Shown here: positions 35,550 through 47,564 of the stretch, in pieces
Numbering within the stretch: position 1 is the stretch's first letter
How the letters are laid out: each line of letters opens with the position of its first letter
Assembly: GCF_036785885.1 (NCBI RefSeq)
Contig: NC_092323.1
Location: forward strand, 620,001 to 684,000
Source of the DNA: Coffea arabica
Taxonomy: Eukaryota; Streptophyta; Magnoliopsida; Gentianales; Rubiaceae
DNA length: 64,000 bases
Reading direction: 5' to 3'
Made by a program: the position numbers and the translations under genes
Notes under the pieces: model-generated
The model's input: only the letters and a program-made list of their open reading frames with translations
Told to the model about the DNA's origin: nothing
Databases searched by the model: none

Positions 35550-37185
35550 TTACATATTTGATAATTTTATTTTCCCATACAATTTAAAATTTTAATTAAT
35601 TTTATCAAAAACAACACTATTATTAAAAGTTACACCATTCAATATATGAATCAAAGTAATTATTGAATACGATAAGTTATATTCACCGATAACAAAATAT
35701 ATTAAATAAAAATATTTCAAAAAAATTATAAATTAATTATTTTTTAATTAAAAAATAAATTATAATTTGTGACGGATGAAAAGGAAGAATAAGACTAGAA
35801 ATTAGTGTACATATTTATACATGTAAATAAAACAAGAGCAAATAATGGATGAACACGTAGGACGTCGAGACAACTGTGACCCATGTCTTTTTGTCGAAAG
35901 TCTGGCTGTCGTCCAATCACCAGGTCACTGAGCTGATCAAAATGGCTCCCAGCCATCAGCTGTATGTTAATGTACCCACATTTGTGGCCTCTCCCCAGAT
36001 TTCTCAACAATTTTCTTTTTCCCAAAAATTGGCCTTTTGATAGTGTACCCATTTGATCAAATAGTTCTTTCACCTAATCCTGCTACGGGGAGTATTTGTT
36101 TTTTAATCAATTGAAATAAATTCGTGACTCCAGATTTCCAACCATATTCATAAAGCATAATAAGTGAACTATTGCATAAACTACTTAAACGTACATTCAT
36201 CAAAATTTGTAATTATTCACTATAACTTCTTGTGTGAAAATTAAATATGACTCCATATCGTGATGAAAAATATAAATAAACTCTACTTTTTTCATAATTA
36301 ATATACGTGATAAGTACAAAATTCCTAATCTAATTACTTCTCCGATCCTATTTTAAGTACAAAATCTCTTAATTATAAACACAAGCCCCAAAAGAAAAGA
36401 GAAATATATTAGCTTTTTTCCAGTAAGACGGTCCTTATCTTGCTTTTAATAAAGTGGTACATAAGCTTATGACGATGAATGGAGTATGATTTTCAGTTTG
36501 TAATAAATTACTTTATTTTTTGCATTAAATTATACTTTTCTACTTAAGAACATGATATATTATATTCAAACACGGGGACATTATTGTCTTTACTGTGATG
36601 AAGTGTCGCATTTTTCCTTCTATAAGGTGGTTTTTTTTTTTTAATCCGCTAAGTTGCTACAATTTTATGGAAATTCTTATATGATGAAGAAGATTAAGTG
36701 TATACGAGCGCAAATTCGAGACCATAGCAAGAGAGAAGTGTAAAAAAAAAAAAGAAAAGAAAAGTCTTCGCCTGTACTAAGCTGACAACTCACTCACAAT
36801 TCACAAAGGCGGCTCTAACACGAGCGCAGCTAGCTCGGGTGTTGGTCTTCAATTTCAGCCGCAGCTCCAGCTCATGTCAGAAGTCTATTTAATCAGAAAA
36901 AAAAGAGAGAGTAATAGTAGTAAAATGCAGCTAAACTCTACGGCCTTTCTGGCAACCCATAATTAAAAACTAGCAGCAAAAGCCAGAGTGGAGAGTACTA
37001 TCCCCCGCACCTCACCAAAAAAAAGAAAAAAAGAAGCTATTTTATCTCTCTCCTCTCCTTCTCTCTTTCAGCTGATACACTGCTGCTAGTTCTATCTTCT
37101 GAATTCCAAATCTAAGTCTCTCACATCTCCCAATAAAAGCCTGAAAAATATCCGCACAAGTTTCGTGCGGCTGAACTCGCCGGCA
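35025..37185. other. Intergenic plus promoter/leader of the GDPDL gene
   Basis: AT-rich. The compound microsatellite at 35488-35549 is (TC)n(TA)n(CA)n. From about 36780 onward CT-rich leader sequence precedes the ATG at 37186. No other gene seen. Confidence 0.45.
35488..35549. repeat. Compound microsatellite (TC)n(TA)n(CA)n
   Basis: Three dinucleotide runs follow one another without interruption. Confidence 0.95.
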
Positions 37186-37680
37186 ATGTGGAAGCTCCGG
37201 TCTCTGTTTAGCCTCTTGCTCCTGCTTTCTTCAGCTGCTGCATTGGTTAGTGCTCGAGGATCCACTAGAAAATGGCAAACTCTCAGTGGTGAGTACTGTT
37301 AGGTTGTTTTTTCCTCTGTCTGCCTATTTTTAGCTCCTTGTTTTTGGTCGAATTTCAGGAACTAGAAAAAGAAATAACATAAAACGATGGAGTGAATTGA
37401 AGAAATTCGGAAGTGGAAATTGCGGAAGAAGAATTTTGTTGTCACGTGTTGAAAACGTGTGGAGTATGTTAATCTGCTGAGAAGAGTTAAACCGGATTTT
37501 CAATTAATCAAAATTGCTTTGGTTTATTTTTCCTTTAGAAAAAAAGAGAGCAGGAATTATTTTTATTATTGCTATATTTTTTTTTGGATTTTTACCTCTT
37601 TAATTTCCATTGCTTAGTAGAGACCATCTCCGTTATCCTAAAATGACGAAATATGATCATAAGACTATAGAACTCAAAGG

Positions 37681-37765
<85 letters not shown>

Positions 37766-40700
37766 ACAGTTTCCAAATTTTTATACCTGAATGGAACTTT
37801 AAATCAGGTCTGTGAGATGAAAAAACTCAAATATTTTCCAGATTTCCTTATAGCAGATTACTTTCTTACCCTAGCAGCTGAAGAACTAGTTACATAAATG
37901 GTAGCCTCAATTGATTTGCAGGAGTTGAAGTCAAAATTTATATTTTCACGAAGCTACCTATGAATGACTAAATAATTAGCGTCATTTTTGGGTTTCAATT
38001 TTTTCCATGCAACACTTGCCGGAAGAAGAAGTGACTTCTTTGCTTTTCTTTTACAGGATCTGCCCCACTAGCCATAGCTCGTGGAGGATTTTCTGGATTA
38101 TTCCCAGATTCAAGCTACAATGCATATGCACTCGCTGTTGGTACGAGCTTATCAGACTTAGTCCTATGGTGTGATGTCCAGCTCACGAAGGATGCAGCGG
38201 GAATCTGCTTTCCAGATTTGAAGCTTGACAATGCTTCTGACGTTAATGTGGTTTTCAATAATAGGGCAAGTACCTACATTGTCAGTGGGGTCTCTACACG
38301 GGGATGGTTTTCAATTGATTATAATCTTAAGGACTTGCGACTCGTCAGCTGTAAGTTATTGTTTGTGAAGAGCTATTAACTACTTATACTCTTATAACTC
38401 TTATTGAGCATGCACATGATCCTTGTTCATCCCCTCCTTTCTCCCGTCATCGGATTTGTTTCGAATACCACATCCACGTTGCTTGCAGATTTCATGCCAA
38501 ACTTTTTATTTCCTCTCATCCTTCTGTTTCATTTCTGGTAATAGCTTCCAGTTCCAAGAAACGGCTTACCTTGTTTGGGCAGTGCTTTGCATTGTGCATT
38601 TGTCGTGGAATATATTAAGAGCAAATAAGCTGTTGAGATTTAAAAAAAAAAAAAAAGCTGTTGAGATAGGTATCTGGCTGGAGTTTTTCAGTTGGGCTGG
38701 TTAGGAAATTCAAGTGAACATTGGCTTCTCAACGGCTGATAACAAACTTAATTTTGCAGCTGAAATTATTTCTTAAACCTTTTGAGATCACTTTCATCAT
38801 CGGTTTTTTACTATGTTGGAGTTGAAAAATGTTTTAGGAAGGAAGAATTAAACATTTAAAGCTTTTCTATTACACTGACAAAGTGTTCTGTCCTGTATAG
38901 TGAAGCAAGGAATCTATTCTCGAACTAACAGATTTGATGGAACACAACCAATTCTTACGGTTGACTATGTTGCAACCCAAGTCCAACCATCTGCGCTGTG
39001 GCTGAATGTTCAGGTATTTGCCAACTGCAGAGTTGTAATTCATCCTCATTCCTCTGAATATTTTAGCAAATGAAACCTATCATCTTGAGTAATTGTTTCG
39101 AATGTTTTTGTAGCACGATGCTTTCTACAGCCAACACAATCTAAGTATGAGAAGCTATGTTATCTCTGTATCTCGAAAGGTGGTTGTTAATTATATTTCA
39201 TCACCAGAGGTGAATTTCCTAAAGAGTATAGCTGCACGCTTCAGACCTAGTGTGACCAAGCTTGTTTTTCGGTTTCTTGGACCAGCTGATATTGAGCCCT
39301 CAACCAACCAGACATATAGTTCGCTTCAAAAGAATCTAACATTCATCAAAACATTTGCCTCTGGCATTCTTGTTCCCAAATACTACATATGGCCTGTGGA
39401 TAGCAACAGCCAGTATCTTCTTCCTCATACATCTATAGTCTTGGATGCTCACGAGGCAGGCCTTGAAGTTTATGCATCAGAATTCTCAAGTGATGTTACT
39501 TTTGCCTACGACTATAATTATGATCCTGTAGCTGAATATCTATCCTATATTGATAATGGCAACTTTTCCGTGGACGGGGTGCTATCTGACTTCCCAATAA
39601 CTCCATCGGAGACCATAGGTGAGATGCAGAATTAATTGACTTCATTTATACCTGTTTAACAAGTCAGGTCCTAGATGAAGCGTCTGGCCATGTAATTTAG
39701 AACTAAACCACTCCTAAGTAGCACTCTATGAGAGTAAATGAATAATTTTTACTACATTGACATATTTATAAATTTTGTTGAACATGCTTGCGACCAGATA
39801 AAAGGTGTTGTAACTTGAAAATTGACAGGAGATTCTAGCAAACTGGCAATTTACTATAATACAGACATCAACTTTCTGTAATTATGAGCTGGAGTACAAA
39901 GTTCATAGAATATTCAGCACTCTTTGGTTTCTATGACTCCAATTCATGCAGCACCAAATATGAGAAGCCCATGAAGTGAGAAAAGTTTCAGCACTTATAT
40001 GTCTTTGCAATGCAGTTGGCAAGTCTGGATCATGCTTGCTAAACCTGAAATTTGAATGTCCCCTTTAGCTATGAAATTGGTAAAATATGAATGACTCTAG
40101 GAACCTGTTGATACTACATTCACCCTCTGCATGTATTTCACTGAATTCATTGTGCTAAATATGTAAGATATCTATCTCATGAATTTTAAAATTCCTTATC
40201 TCTTGCAGATTGCTTCTCCCACATTGGCAAAAACGAAACTGATCAAGGTACAAGACTAAAACGAGTGCTTCCTTGATGCAAAGTTCACTGGCCACTCTAT
40301 AGCTTAAGCTAAAATTTTCGCCCTGTTTTTTTCCCTTGAGAACAACAATTCATCATATTGGGCTATCAAGATATTGATCCTTCTCTCCTGTCTTTGCTTC
40401 AGCTAAGGTTCTGATTATCTCATATGAAGGAGCAAGTGGAATATTTCCTGGTTGCACTGATAAGGCATATGACCAAGCTATTACAGATGGAGCAGATTTT
40501 ATTGACTGTCCAGTTCAAATGTCTCAGGATGGGGTTCCTTTCTGTATGGGATCTATAAACCTTATAGAAAGAACAACAGCTGCTCAATCAGGCTTCAGAA
40601 GTTTCACAAAGACCATTCCAGATCTTAACATACAGGATGGAATATTTGCCTTCAATCTCGCATGGAGTCAAATTCAGACTTTGCAGCGTAAGTTCATCCT

Positions 40701-43111
40701 GAAGTAGTTTTTTGTTGACTCATCCGATTTACCATGCTATGAAAAATTACTTAGGGTAAAATATTTTGATGCTCCTAATTATGGTAAAAACTAGTATGAC
40801 TAGTTGGGTGCATTATAGTGTCTCTCCTTTACTAACTGGTTTTTGCTAAAATGCCATGGACAATTCTTTAAGACTACCATATTTACTCCACCCTCTGTTG
40901 CTTTTGTGAAGATATTAATTGCACTATTAGTCTCGAAAAATCTTTGTTTCAAACATTAAGGTAAATTTTTGTCCTTGTTACAGCTTCAATGTACAACCCG
41001 GACACAGATTATTCATTGTTCCGAAATCCAAAAGCTAAAAATGATGGGAACTTTGTGCAACTGTCGGACTTTTTGGCCATTGCTAGCAATGCAACTTCTG
41101 TTTCTGGAGTCTTGATTGGAATAAAGGTGAGTTTTTCTGTGCATCAGGTTAACATAAATTCTAGTTTGAACAATTGAATAAAGAAGATATAAGATTGTTC
41201 CTTTAACTACTAGTATTTTTTTAAAATCTGGGATCTGTTGCATGATTGGAGGAAAAGCAGTCGAAATCTTTGGGTAGCCATATGCAGTTTGAGATGTATG
41301 AAGTTTGATATTGTGGTTTTCAGTATTCTGAACCAACATTTTATTGGGGAAATAATTTTTTACTTCTTTCGGTGGTGCAGTTTTGTTTGATGTAAGTTCT
41401 TTTTCAGTATGTACAAAAGGTTGATATTGACGATACTTTTGAATTTGACTTCTGATCAATTGTTGTTAATTTGAGGAGCCAAGGTCTGTATGATCTCGGT
41501 AAGCCAACTCTTAGTATCAAAAAGGTTTATCCTGTTGAACTATTGGCTGATCATATTATTTCTGAAGCACACATGTTATGAAGGCAAGATCTACTTGGTG
41601 TGTTGTGCTTTAATGATCTATAGGCTTATTATGTCCCGTGCCTGGACCATGAGAATGAACAACATTAAAAATTTGTGTAGAATAAGCTAGCTATAGTTTC
41701 TTGACCGATAAAAGTTACTTTTAAATTGGTCTAGTTTACTTGTGGGTATTGAAATGGCAAGGATGGTCTAGTTTACTTGTGGGTATTGAAATGGCAAGGA
41801 TGGTCAGTTGTTAACTTTGGTTGACTTTTCAAAGAATATGTTGTCTGTGCTTTTGGATTTATCTATCAAGGGAATTACATAACTAGAAATATCAGCCAGT
41901 TTAGCTTTATGATTGACTTGCTATGGGGAATCAACAGTCTGAGAAAATGCTTAAATTAGTTTTTGAACTCAAAATATGTTGCTCACTTATTTTTTAGGGC
42001 ATGAACTCCAAATGTTTTAGTCATGTGCACTTTTACCATTTTTATGTTTTTTAAGACTTATATAATTTTTCGCTCTGTGGTTCTTGTCCTACAGCATGCT
42101 GCATACCTCGCTCAAAATCAGGGGCTTGATGTAGTTGATGCAGTTCTTACTACTTTGAATAAATCTAGTTACAACAAGAAAGTATTGATTGAATCTGAAG
42201 ACAGCTCTGTTCTCGTCAATATTGGAAAGAAGAGCAAGTATGAATTGGTCTACAGGATTAACGAAACTATCAGTGACATAACTAATTCAACAATCTTGGA
42301 GATAATGAAGTTTGCTAGCTCTGTGCTCGTAACCAAAGGAAGTGTATATCCTAGTGAAGAGGCATTCCTCACTGGTGTAACAAAAGTAGTGCCAAAGGTC
42401 CGGGCACTAGGCCTCCGAGTCTATGTGCAACGGTTCAGCAACGAGTTTGTGTCTCAGGCATGGGACTTTTTCTCAGATCCTTATGTGGAGATCAACACGT
42501 ATGTCTCCAACATGACCATTGATGGCTTAGTTACAGACTACCCAGCAACAGCAGCCCGATACAGGAGTAAGAACCTTATCAATTCCAGTAACATATTATG
42601 GTTTCTTCTGCTTCGATACCCACATTGTATCTGATAATTCTGGGGAATAGATAATGTCAAACCACTATAGTTTTGTTTATATTAAACTAATTCATGCTTT
42701 TCTCTCTTCCATTCAAAGTTTTTAGTTTTCATGGAACTGATTTATGGATCTTGCATTATGCTTTTTTACTAGTATACTAATGGTGCTTGATGTCTTGTGA
42801 CTGTCCCAGAGAACCGGTGTCTAGGATACAAACAGGCACCTTCTTACATGCTCCCAGTTCAACCTGGCTTACTCATTTCGGTTATGGATCGGTCTCTTCA
42901 ACCACCAACTGAGGCTCCTGAGCCGGTCCTGAAAGAGAATGATGTGACTGAGCCACCTCTGCCCCATGTTGTGGTAAGACCTCCCGCAGGCACCAATAAC
43001 AGGACCACAGCACAAGGTCCAACCACAGCACAAGGTCCAACCATGGTTGCAAACACATTCCTCAGCAGTCTTGCCATTCTTCTCGTGACTTTTGCCGTGC
43101 TAATATCATAA
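37186..43111 (+). CDS. GDPDL: GPI-anchored glycerophosphodiester phosphodiesterase-like protein (SHV3/GDPDL family), 9 exons
   Basis: Plant cell-wall/plasma-membrane protein of the SHV3 family, needed for cellulose organisation and root-hair growth in Arabidopsis. Exons 37186-37288, 38057-38350, 38901-39013, 39114-39618, 40209-40247, 40403-40687, 40984-41126, 42095-42566, 42810-43111 encode 751 residues, the normal family length. Residues 1-24 form a signal peptide. Two tandem GDPD domains follow: the first starts [20 protein letters not shown] with [11 protein letters not shown], the second [16 protein letters not shown] with [16 protein letters not shown]. The canonical HR dyad of active GDPD enzymes is AR in the first and YE in the second, as is typical of this family, so catalysis is probably weak or absent. 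A linker with the [13 protein letters not shown] repeat and a hydrophobic tail ([17 protein letters not shown]) indicate a GPI anchor. Many N-x-S/T sites fit a secreted glycoprotein. Intron 1 carries an 81-bp (TA)n run. Confidence 0.95.
37682..37762. repeat. (TA)n microsatellite, about 40 units
   Basis: Uninterrupted TA repeat of about 81 bp in the first intron of the GDPDL gene. Confidence 0.97.
41727..41800. repeat. Tandem duplication, 37 bp x 2, in a GDPDL intron
   Basis: A unit beginning tggtctagtttacttgtggg and ending atggcaagga is repeated exactly, then a few bases of a third copy follow. It lies in intron 7, so it does not change the protein. Confidence 0.9.
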
Positions 43112-44574
43112 TAATACATTCTTCCGCTTTCACCTTATTGCTGAGATGATTCACATTCTCCTAGAGCCGCCGTCAAGGAGTGTAGAGGTAGTTCAGAATT
43201 TTCCGCTAAAAACTTGTATGATTAATTCCTTGCTCTATTCTTTTGGTTGATGTCCATGCTTTTACTGTAGGTATTGTCGCTCTTGGAAATGTTCTCTTTT
43301 CTTTTTTCTTATCCTTATGGGAAGGTTGGAAATGTTTTTTTTTTTTCATTTTCCTTATCCTTATGGTGAGGTCGAGCAATGGTGTACTTTTGAGAGAATT
43401 ATAAGTATTTGTAATATAGTCCCTAGTACATAAAATATTCTTTTTTACTGGACATCCTGCGGATCTCATTGTTGCGTGGATGTATCCTGCCGTACGATAG
43501 GAATGTTAACTCGTAGAATCCATTAAAATGGAAAAGAGGGTTTAGTGTTTACCTGAAAAAAAGAAGCCCGTACGTTGTTCGGACTAGGAGACAGACCAGA
43601 GGTCGAAAACGGTCATCAGAAAAACCGTTCAGGCAGTTTTATTCAATTCTATAGGATGTAATCTCATTTATTTAGGATGTACTTTATTTTTAACACATTG
43701 TAAATATAGACTAAAATTTTGTGAATTTCACACATTACATTGTAAATATAGAATAGGATTTTGCGAGTCTCACACGTGGTATTAAAATTGGTGTACAAAA
43801 TGTAATTTGAGGTTATTTTTTGGTCAAATTATGGCCGTGAACCTTTGATAGGAACCTTTCTAGACGATTGGAGCCCCCATCTTCGAGATTTAAGAGACCG
43901 CTTGTGTATTTGAGGTACAAAATAGGTAGGTCTAGTTCAATAAAAATTAGCGATTCTGACTAAATAAACAAGTGTACAGAAGTACCTCATAAAAAGGTTT
44001 ATTCTAATAGGGGGCCCAAGATTTATTCTAATGAGGGTCCTCCCAATAAGGATGAAAGATTAACCAAACTACTTGACATTTGAATCGAACTTGATTTTGA
44101 ATCGAACTTGATTTGGTAACCAGCTCATTTAAGTTTTGTTCACCAATTAGTTAAGCTAAATTTGAGCAACGTTTTATATTTGATAACATTCAAACTCGAT
44201 AAAAAACTCGTTTAAGTTCGATTCAACAAATAAAAAAAATTAAATTTGGATAAAATTTTGAACTTGTTAAAATAATCAAATAAGTTTTAACATTAGAGTG
44301 TTCGATTTGATTAGACTAATTTACATCACCACTTCCTAACCACATATAAATATCCAGCTTAGCATTTAATGTAAGGTTCTTACATTGTAATTGGTATCCC
44401 TTGTGCATACAGGCTTTCTTAATGAATCTCACTTGTGTTATAAGTTAACATGTATTGCTTTTGTTATTGAATGTCTCCTTACAAGACAAACCCTTTACGA
44501 AATTATAGAGGCGCAACGAGGTCGTGCGAGAAAAAGGAAATGTTAGAGCCAAAACACGGAACATGCAAAAGCAA
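43112..44574. other. Intergenic; 3' end of GDPDL and repeat relics
   Basis: The GDPDL 3' UTR occupies the first few hundred bases. Around 43694-43780 an imperfect 42-bp tandem repeat (acattgtaaatataga) occurs twice. 44070-44330 holds a decayed repeat (gaatcgaacttgattt duplicated, then ctcgtttaagttcgattcaa) related to the element at 52554. No gene seen. Confidence 0.45.
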
Positions 44575-45568
44575 GGGATACTTGTAAAAACCTCCCCTAA
44601 GGTTCCTGACAATTGCATTCACCTCTTTTGAGGTTTTGAAAATAGCACTGACCTCCCCTAACATGAATTTGGAGTATATAACTGATGTAAGATAGGGTGA
44701 ATTTACCTATACACCCTTAGATTTTAAGGTTGTTAGTAAACAAATTTAGGGCAAAAAAAAAAGCAATAAACAAGTTCAAAATAAGTAATTAAATAAGATT
44801 CACAATTATTTTTTGCCTGATTAGACACTATAAGTGTACTTACAAAATGACGCCAATTGATGCTCCAATATAATGTTATTTTGTGATTAATAGCACTTGA
44901 GAGGACAATCTAAATTGTATATTATCCGCATAGAAGAGAAGCAGAAGCAAGAAAAATGTAGGGGAAAGAAACCTCCAGACAAGGCTCCATAAGAGAATAA
45001 GTTCTGGTGATTTTGGTTAACCTCACTTTATCTTAAACATTCATGAAGTAGTAGGAGAAAGAAAGCAAAAATCAAGGCAAAATCTAAAGATTTTTTTGTT
45101 AAAAATTTGAGGCAATCCAAAAATAATAAATAAGCAATCCTTTATTATTTTAATTTAATACAAAAAATTTCTTTAGTAAAGGACAGTTTTTGAAATTGGA
45201 TGTACACTTTATATGTTTTACAATATCAGATTTCTGAATGTATGTTCGTTGCTTCTTCTAATTGTTGCTACTGCACTAGTTTTCCTTGCCTTTATATATT
45301 CTCTTCAGTTTCACTAATTGTTTCCACCTTTTAATGTTTTTCATTCTTTTCCTAATATAATCTCACAAGGGACAAAAAGAGTACAAATGGAACAAAATTA
45401 TTATCTTACTTTTCAAAAGATTTTTTTAATGGCATTTTTTCTGGCGTGGGTGAATCTGTTATCAAAACTTTAAGTTCAGAGGAGGTTAGTACTATTTTCA
45501 AAACCTTAGGGGATGTAAATGCAACTATTAGAATTAGAAATCTCAAGCGAGGTTTCTGCAATTATCCC
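44575..45568. mobile_element. Non-autonomous MULE-like element, 994 bp
   Basis: The ends GGGATACTTGTAAAAACCTC and, reverse-complemented, GGGATAATTGCAGAAACCTC begin imperfect inverted repeats of about 95 bp that also share AGGTTTTGAAAATAG. The flanking 9-mers caaaagcaa (44566-44574) and taaaaacaa (45569-45577) match at 7 of 9, consistent with a decayed Mutator-type target duplication. No ORF. Older than the MULE at 11196. Confidence 0.75.
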
Positions 45569-45577
45569 TAAAAACAA

Positions 45578-46112
45578 ATAAGAAATAAGTTTGCACTCCA
45601 TTGCCATAGGAGAATTGGTGGGGTGATATAGGATTGTAAAGAAGACTTCAAAAGGGAATCCTAGACAAAATAAAGAATTGGAGGGAGAATGACAAAACTC
45701 ACAATGCTTATTCGTAAAAGCCTGGTGAACAGAATGCTGAATAGTGTAATCAATCTTAGACAACTCACACAGAGAAGAGGGAAGATGGTTACGACCATTG
45801 ATCTCTCAATCCTTCCTGTACGAGTGATCTTATTAATTTTGATCCAGTCAATTCATAATCAGGGCAACAATTATTATTATTTTCAGTGAGTCAGGTAATA
45901 GAAAATCCTAGCAAACTGCAAGCTACATTGAAGAGACTACACGCAGCCGAGTCTTGTAGTGAATTCTACTGGAGTCATTTCAAGTTGAACCGTTCGAAAC
46001 ACCACCACCATAATTTCTGAATAGCCAGTGATCCAATGACAAGTAGCATTACTCCCAGCAGCGGTGAAGGCCGTGAATAACTGGGAAACTGGAGCATATT
46101 GATATGGGCAGT
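45578..46112. other. Intergenic / 3' UTR of the small membrane protein gene
   Basis: No gene recognised. The right half is probably the 3' UTR of the leftward gene ending at 46113. Confidence 0.4.
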
Positions 46113-46301
46113 CTACTCCTTTCCATGTTTCTGTCTCAAACGCTGTCTGACAAACTCATTCCGAGCTTTAATCCGAGCTTGCTGAGGGCCAATGTTGGCG
46201 TGCCACAGATGCAACCCGTAGCCAAATAGACAAGCACCACCAAGGAAGCATGCCACCGTTGATACCAACTTCTTAGGTGTGGAAGGGTAGCACAACACCA
46301 T
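46113..46301 (-). CDS. Small single-pass membrane protein, 62 residues, function unknown
   Basis: Encodes MVLCYPSTPKKLVSTVACFL..., with one hydrophobic segment at about residues 10-30 (LVSTVACFLGGACLFGYGLH). It is followed by a highly charged tail with IGPQQARIKARNEFVRQRLR, giving an N-out/basic-tail type layout. Codon structure and composition look like a genuine short gene, and I believe very similar short proteins occur across land plants, but I cannot name the family from sequence alone. A GC-richer upstream region (46600-46800), with CACGTG at 46799-46804, is a reasonable promoter/leader. A mitochondrial inner-membrane or ER location is possible; this is a guess from size and charge. Confidence 0.6.
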   Translation of the reverse strand: MVLCYPSTPKKLVSTVACFLGGACLFGYGLHLWHANIGPQQARIKARNEFVRQRLRQKHGKE

Positions 46302-47564
46302 TTGATTGATTGCTACTACAAAGCCTTATTTGCATCACTGACAATTCAAAAAATCGTCCATAAATTACATCCCACTCATGCATGTCAATTGGAAATTAAA
46401 TGCAGGAACGAATTCCAATTTATTTACCAAAGAAGCATTGCTCCATCATAGAGTTACGTTCAACTTAATGTTGAACCATATGGAGCCAAAAGGGAATGGA
46501 CTAATTTGCTGCCTGTCGATACCAATAAAGACAGACAGATTACATACAATCTAGCGATAACTTCGGTTCTAAACCCCACAAACATACTCACTTAGGAATT
46601 CCATCGAACATCTGGTGCACGGACAGAAAAGCTACAAAAACAACGACCGCGGACCCTTAACTACTAAAGGTTCAAAGTTTTGGAGTACAATGGAAAACTT
46701 ACGACGATGAAGACGAATAAAATAATCTAAGCCTCTGCTTTCATCTCCCCGCGCTTGCGCTCATAGCCTCCGCGACCGGACTAGTCTGAGGCTCCGGCAC
46801 GTGTTGAACTTGTTTACCCTACCCTGCCCTTTTAATGCTTTTACCCATTCCCCCCCGATCCGCCTACAGGTACGGCAGGATAAGCATGCAAGAGAAGAAA
46901 TGGATCCACAATAAAAATTTTTAATATTGTCACGTGCCATGTACTACTACTAGTACTTCACAAACTTCCAAAACTCTAAGCAGGCGCCAAAAAGAAAAAA
47001 AAATCTATGTTTTATCTTTTTTGTTGTTATTATTCTTTGTTAAATACTTCCTTTGTTCCATATTTTTTGGAGAATGTGTAATTTATGCATGCAAAATGAT
47101 GATATTATTAGTAGGAGAGAGAACTTCTTTTCTATCCTTAGTGGAAAAGGATTATATCTTTTATTTGATGTATAATCCTTTATTTGATGTATTGATCATT
47201 ATTGTTGAGAATAAATGATCGGTCGGCCGAATGAAGGATGAAGATAAAATTTCATTAAAAGAAAAGTAGTTTGACAATTAATTAATCTGGGACAAGAAAA
47301 AGTTATAAGATAATTTATTTTATGAGATGGAAGAAGTAATTTAATAAGCCTCTTTTTTTTCCCCCCCCTTGAAATGTCCGTCCATTTTCGCATTTCTGGT
47401 TTGCTCTTATTAAACCTTGGAAGGGAAGCTACACGCAGCTCTTTCGATACAATCAATTTGTATTCTTGACACTTTCACCATCACTTGTCATTTGATAATT
47501 TCATCAACAAATTTGTTTCTTGTTGTAATCAAAAGGCAACTTCGGTCACTTTACAAAATTTGCT
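46302..47564. other. Intergenic; 5' leader of the small protein gene and a possible MITE
   Basis: 46302-46760 is the probable leader or leader intron of the gene at 46113. Beyond it is AT-rich DNA with a possible decayed Stowaway-like unit (next entry). No other gene seen. Confidence 0.4.
47047..47336. mobile_element. Possible decayed Stowaway-like MITE
   Basis: The ends CTTCCTTTGTTCCAT and, reverse-complemented, CTTCTTCCATCTCAT are weak inverted repeats flanked by TA on both sides. It is 290 bp long and non-coding. Similarity to the two good Stowaway copies is limited to the termini. Confidence 0.35.
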
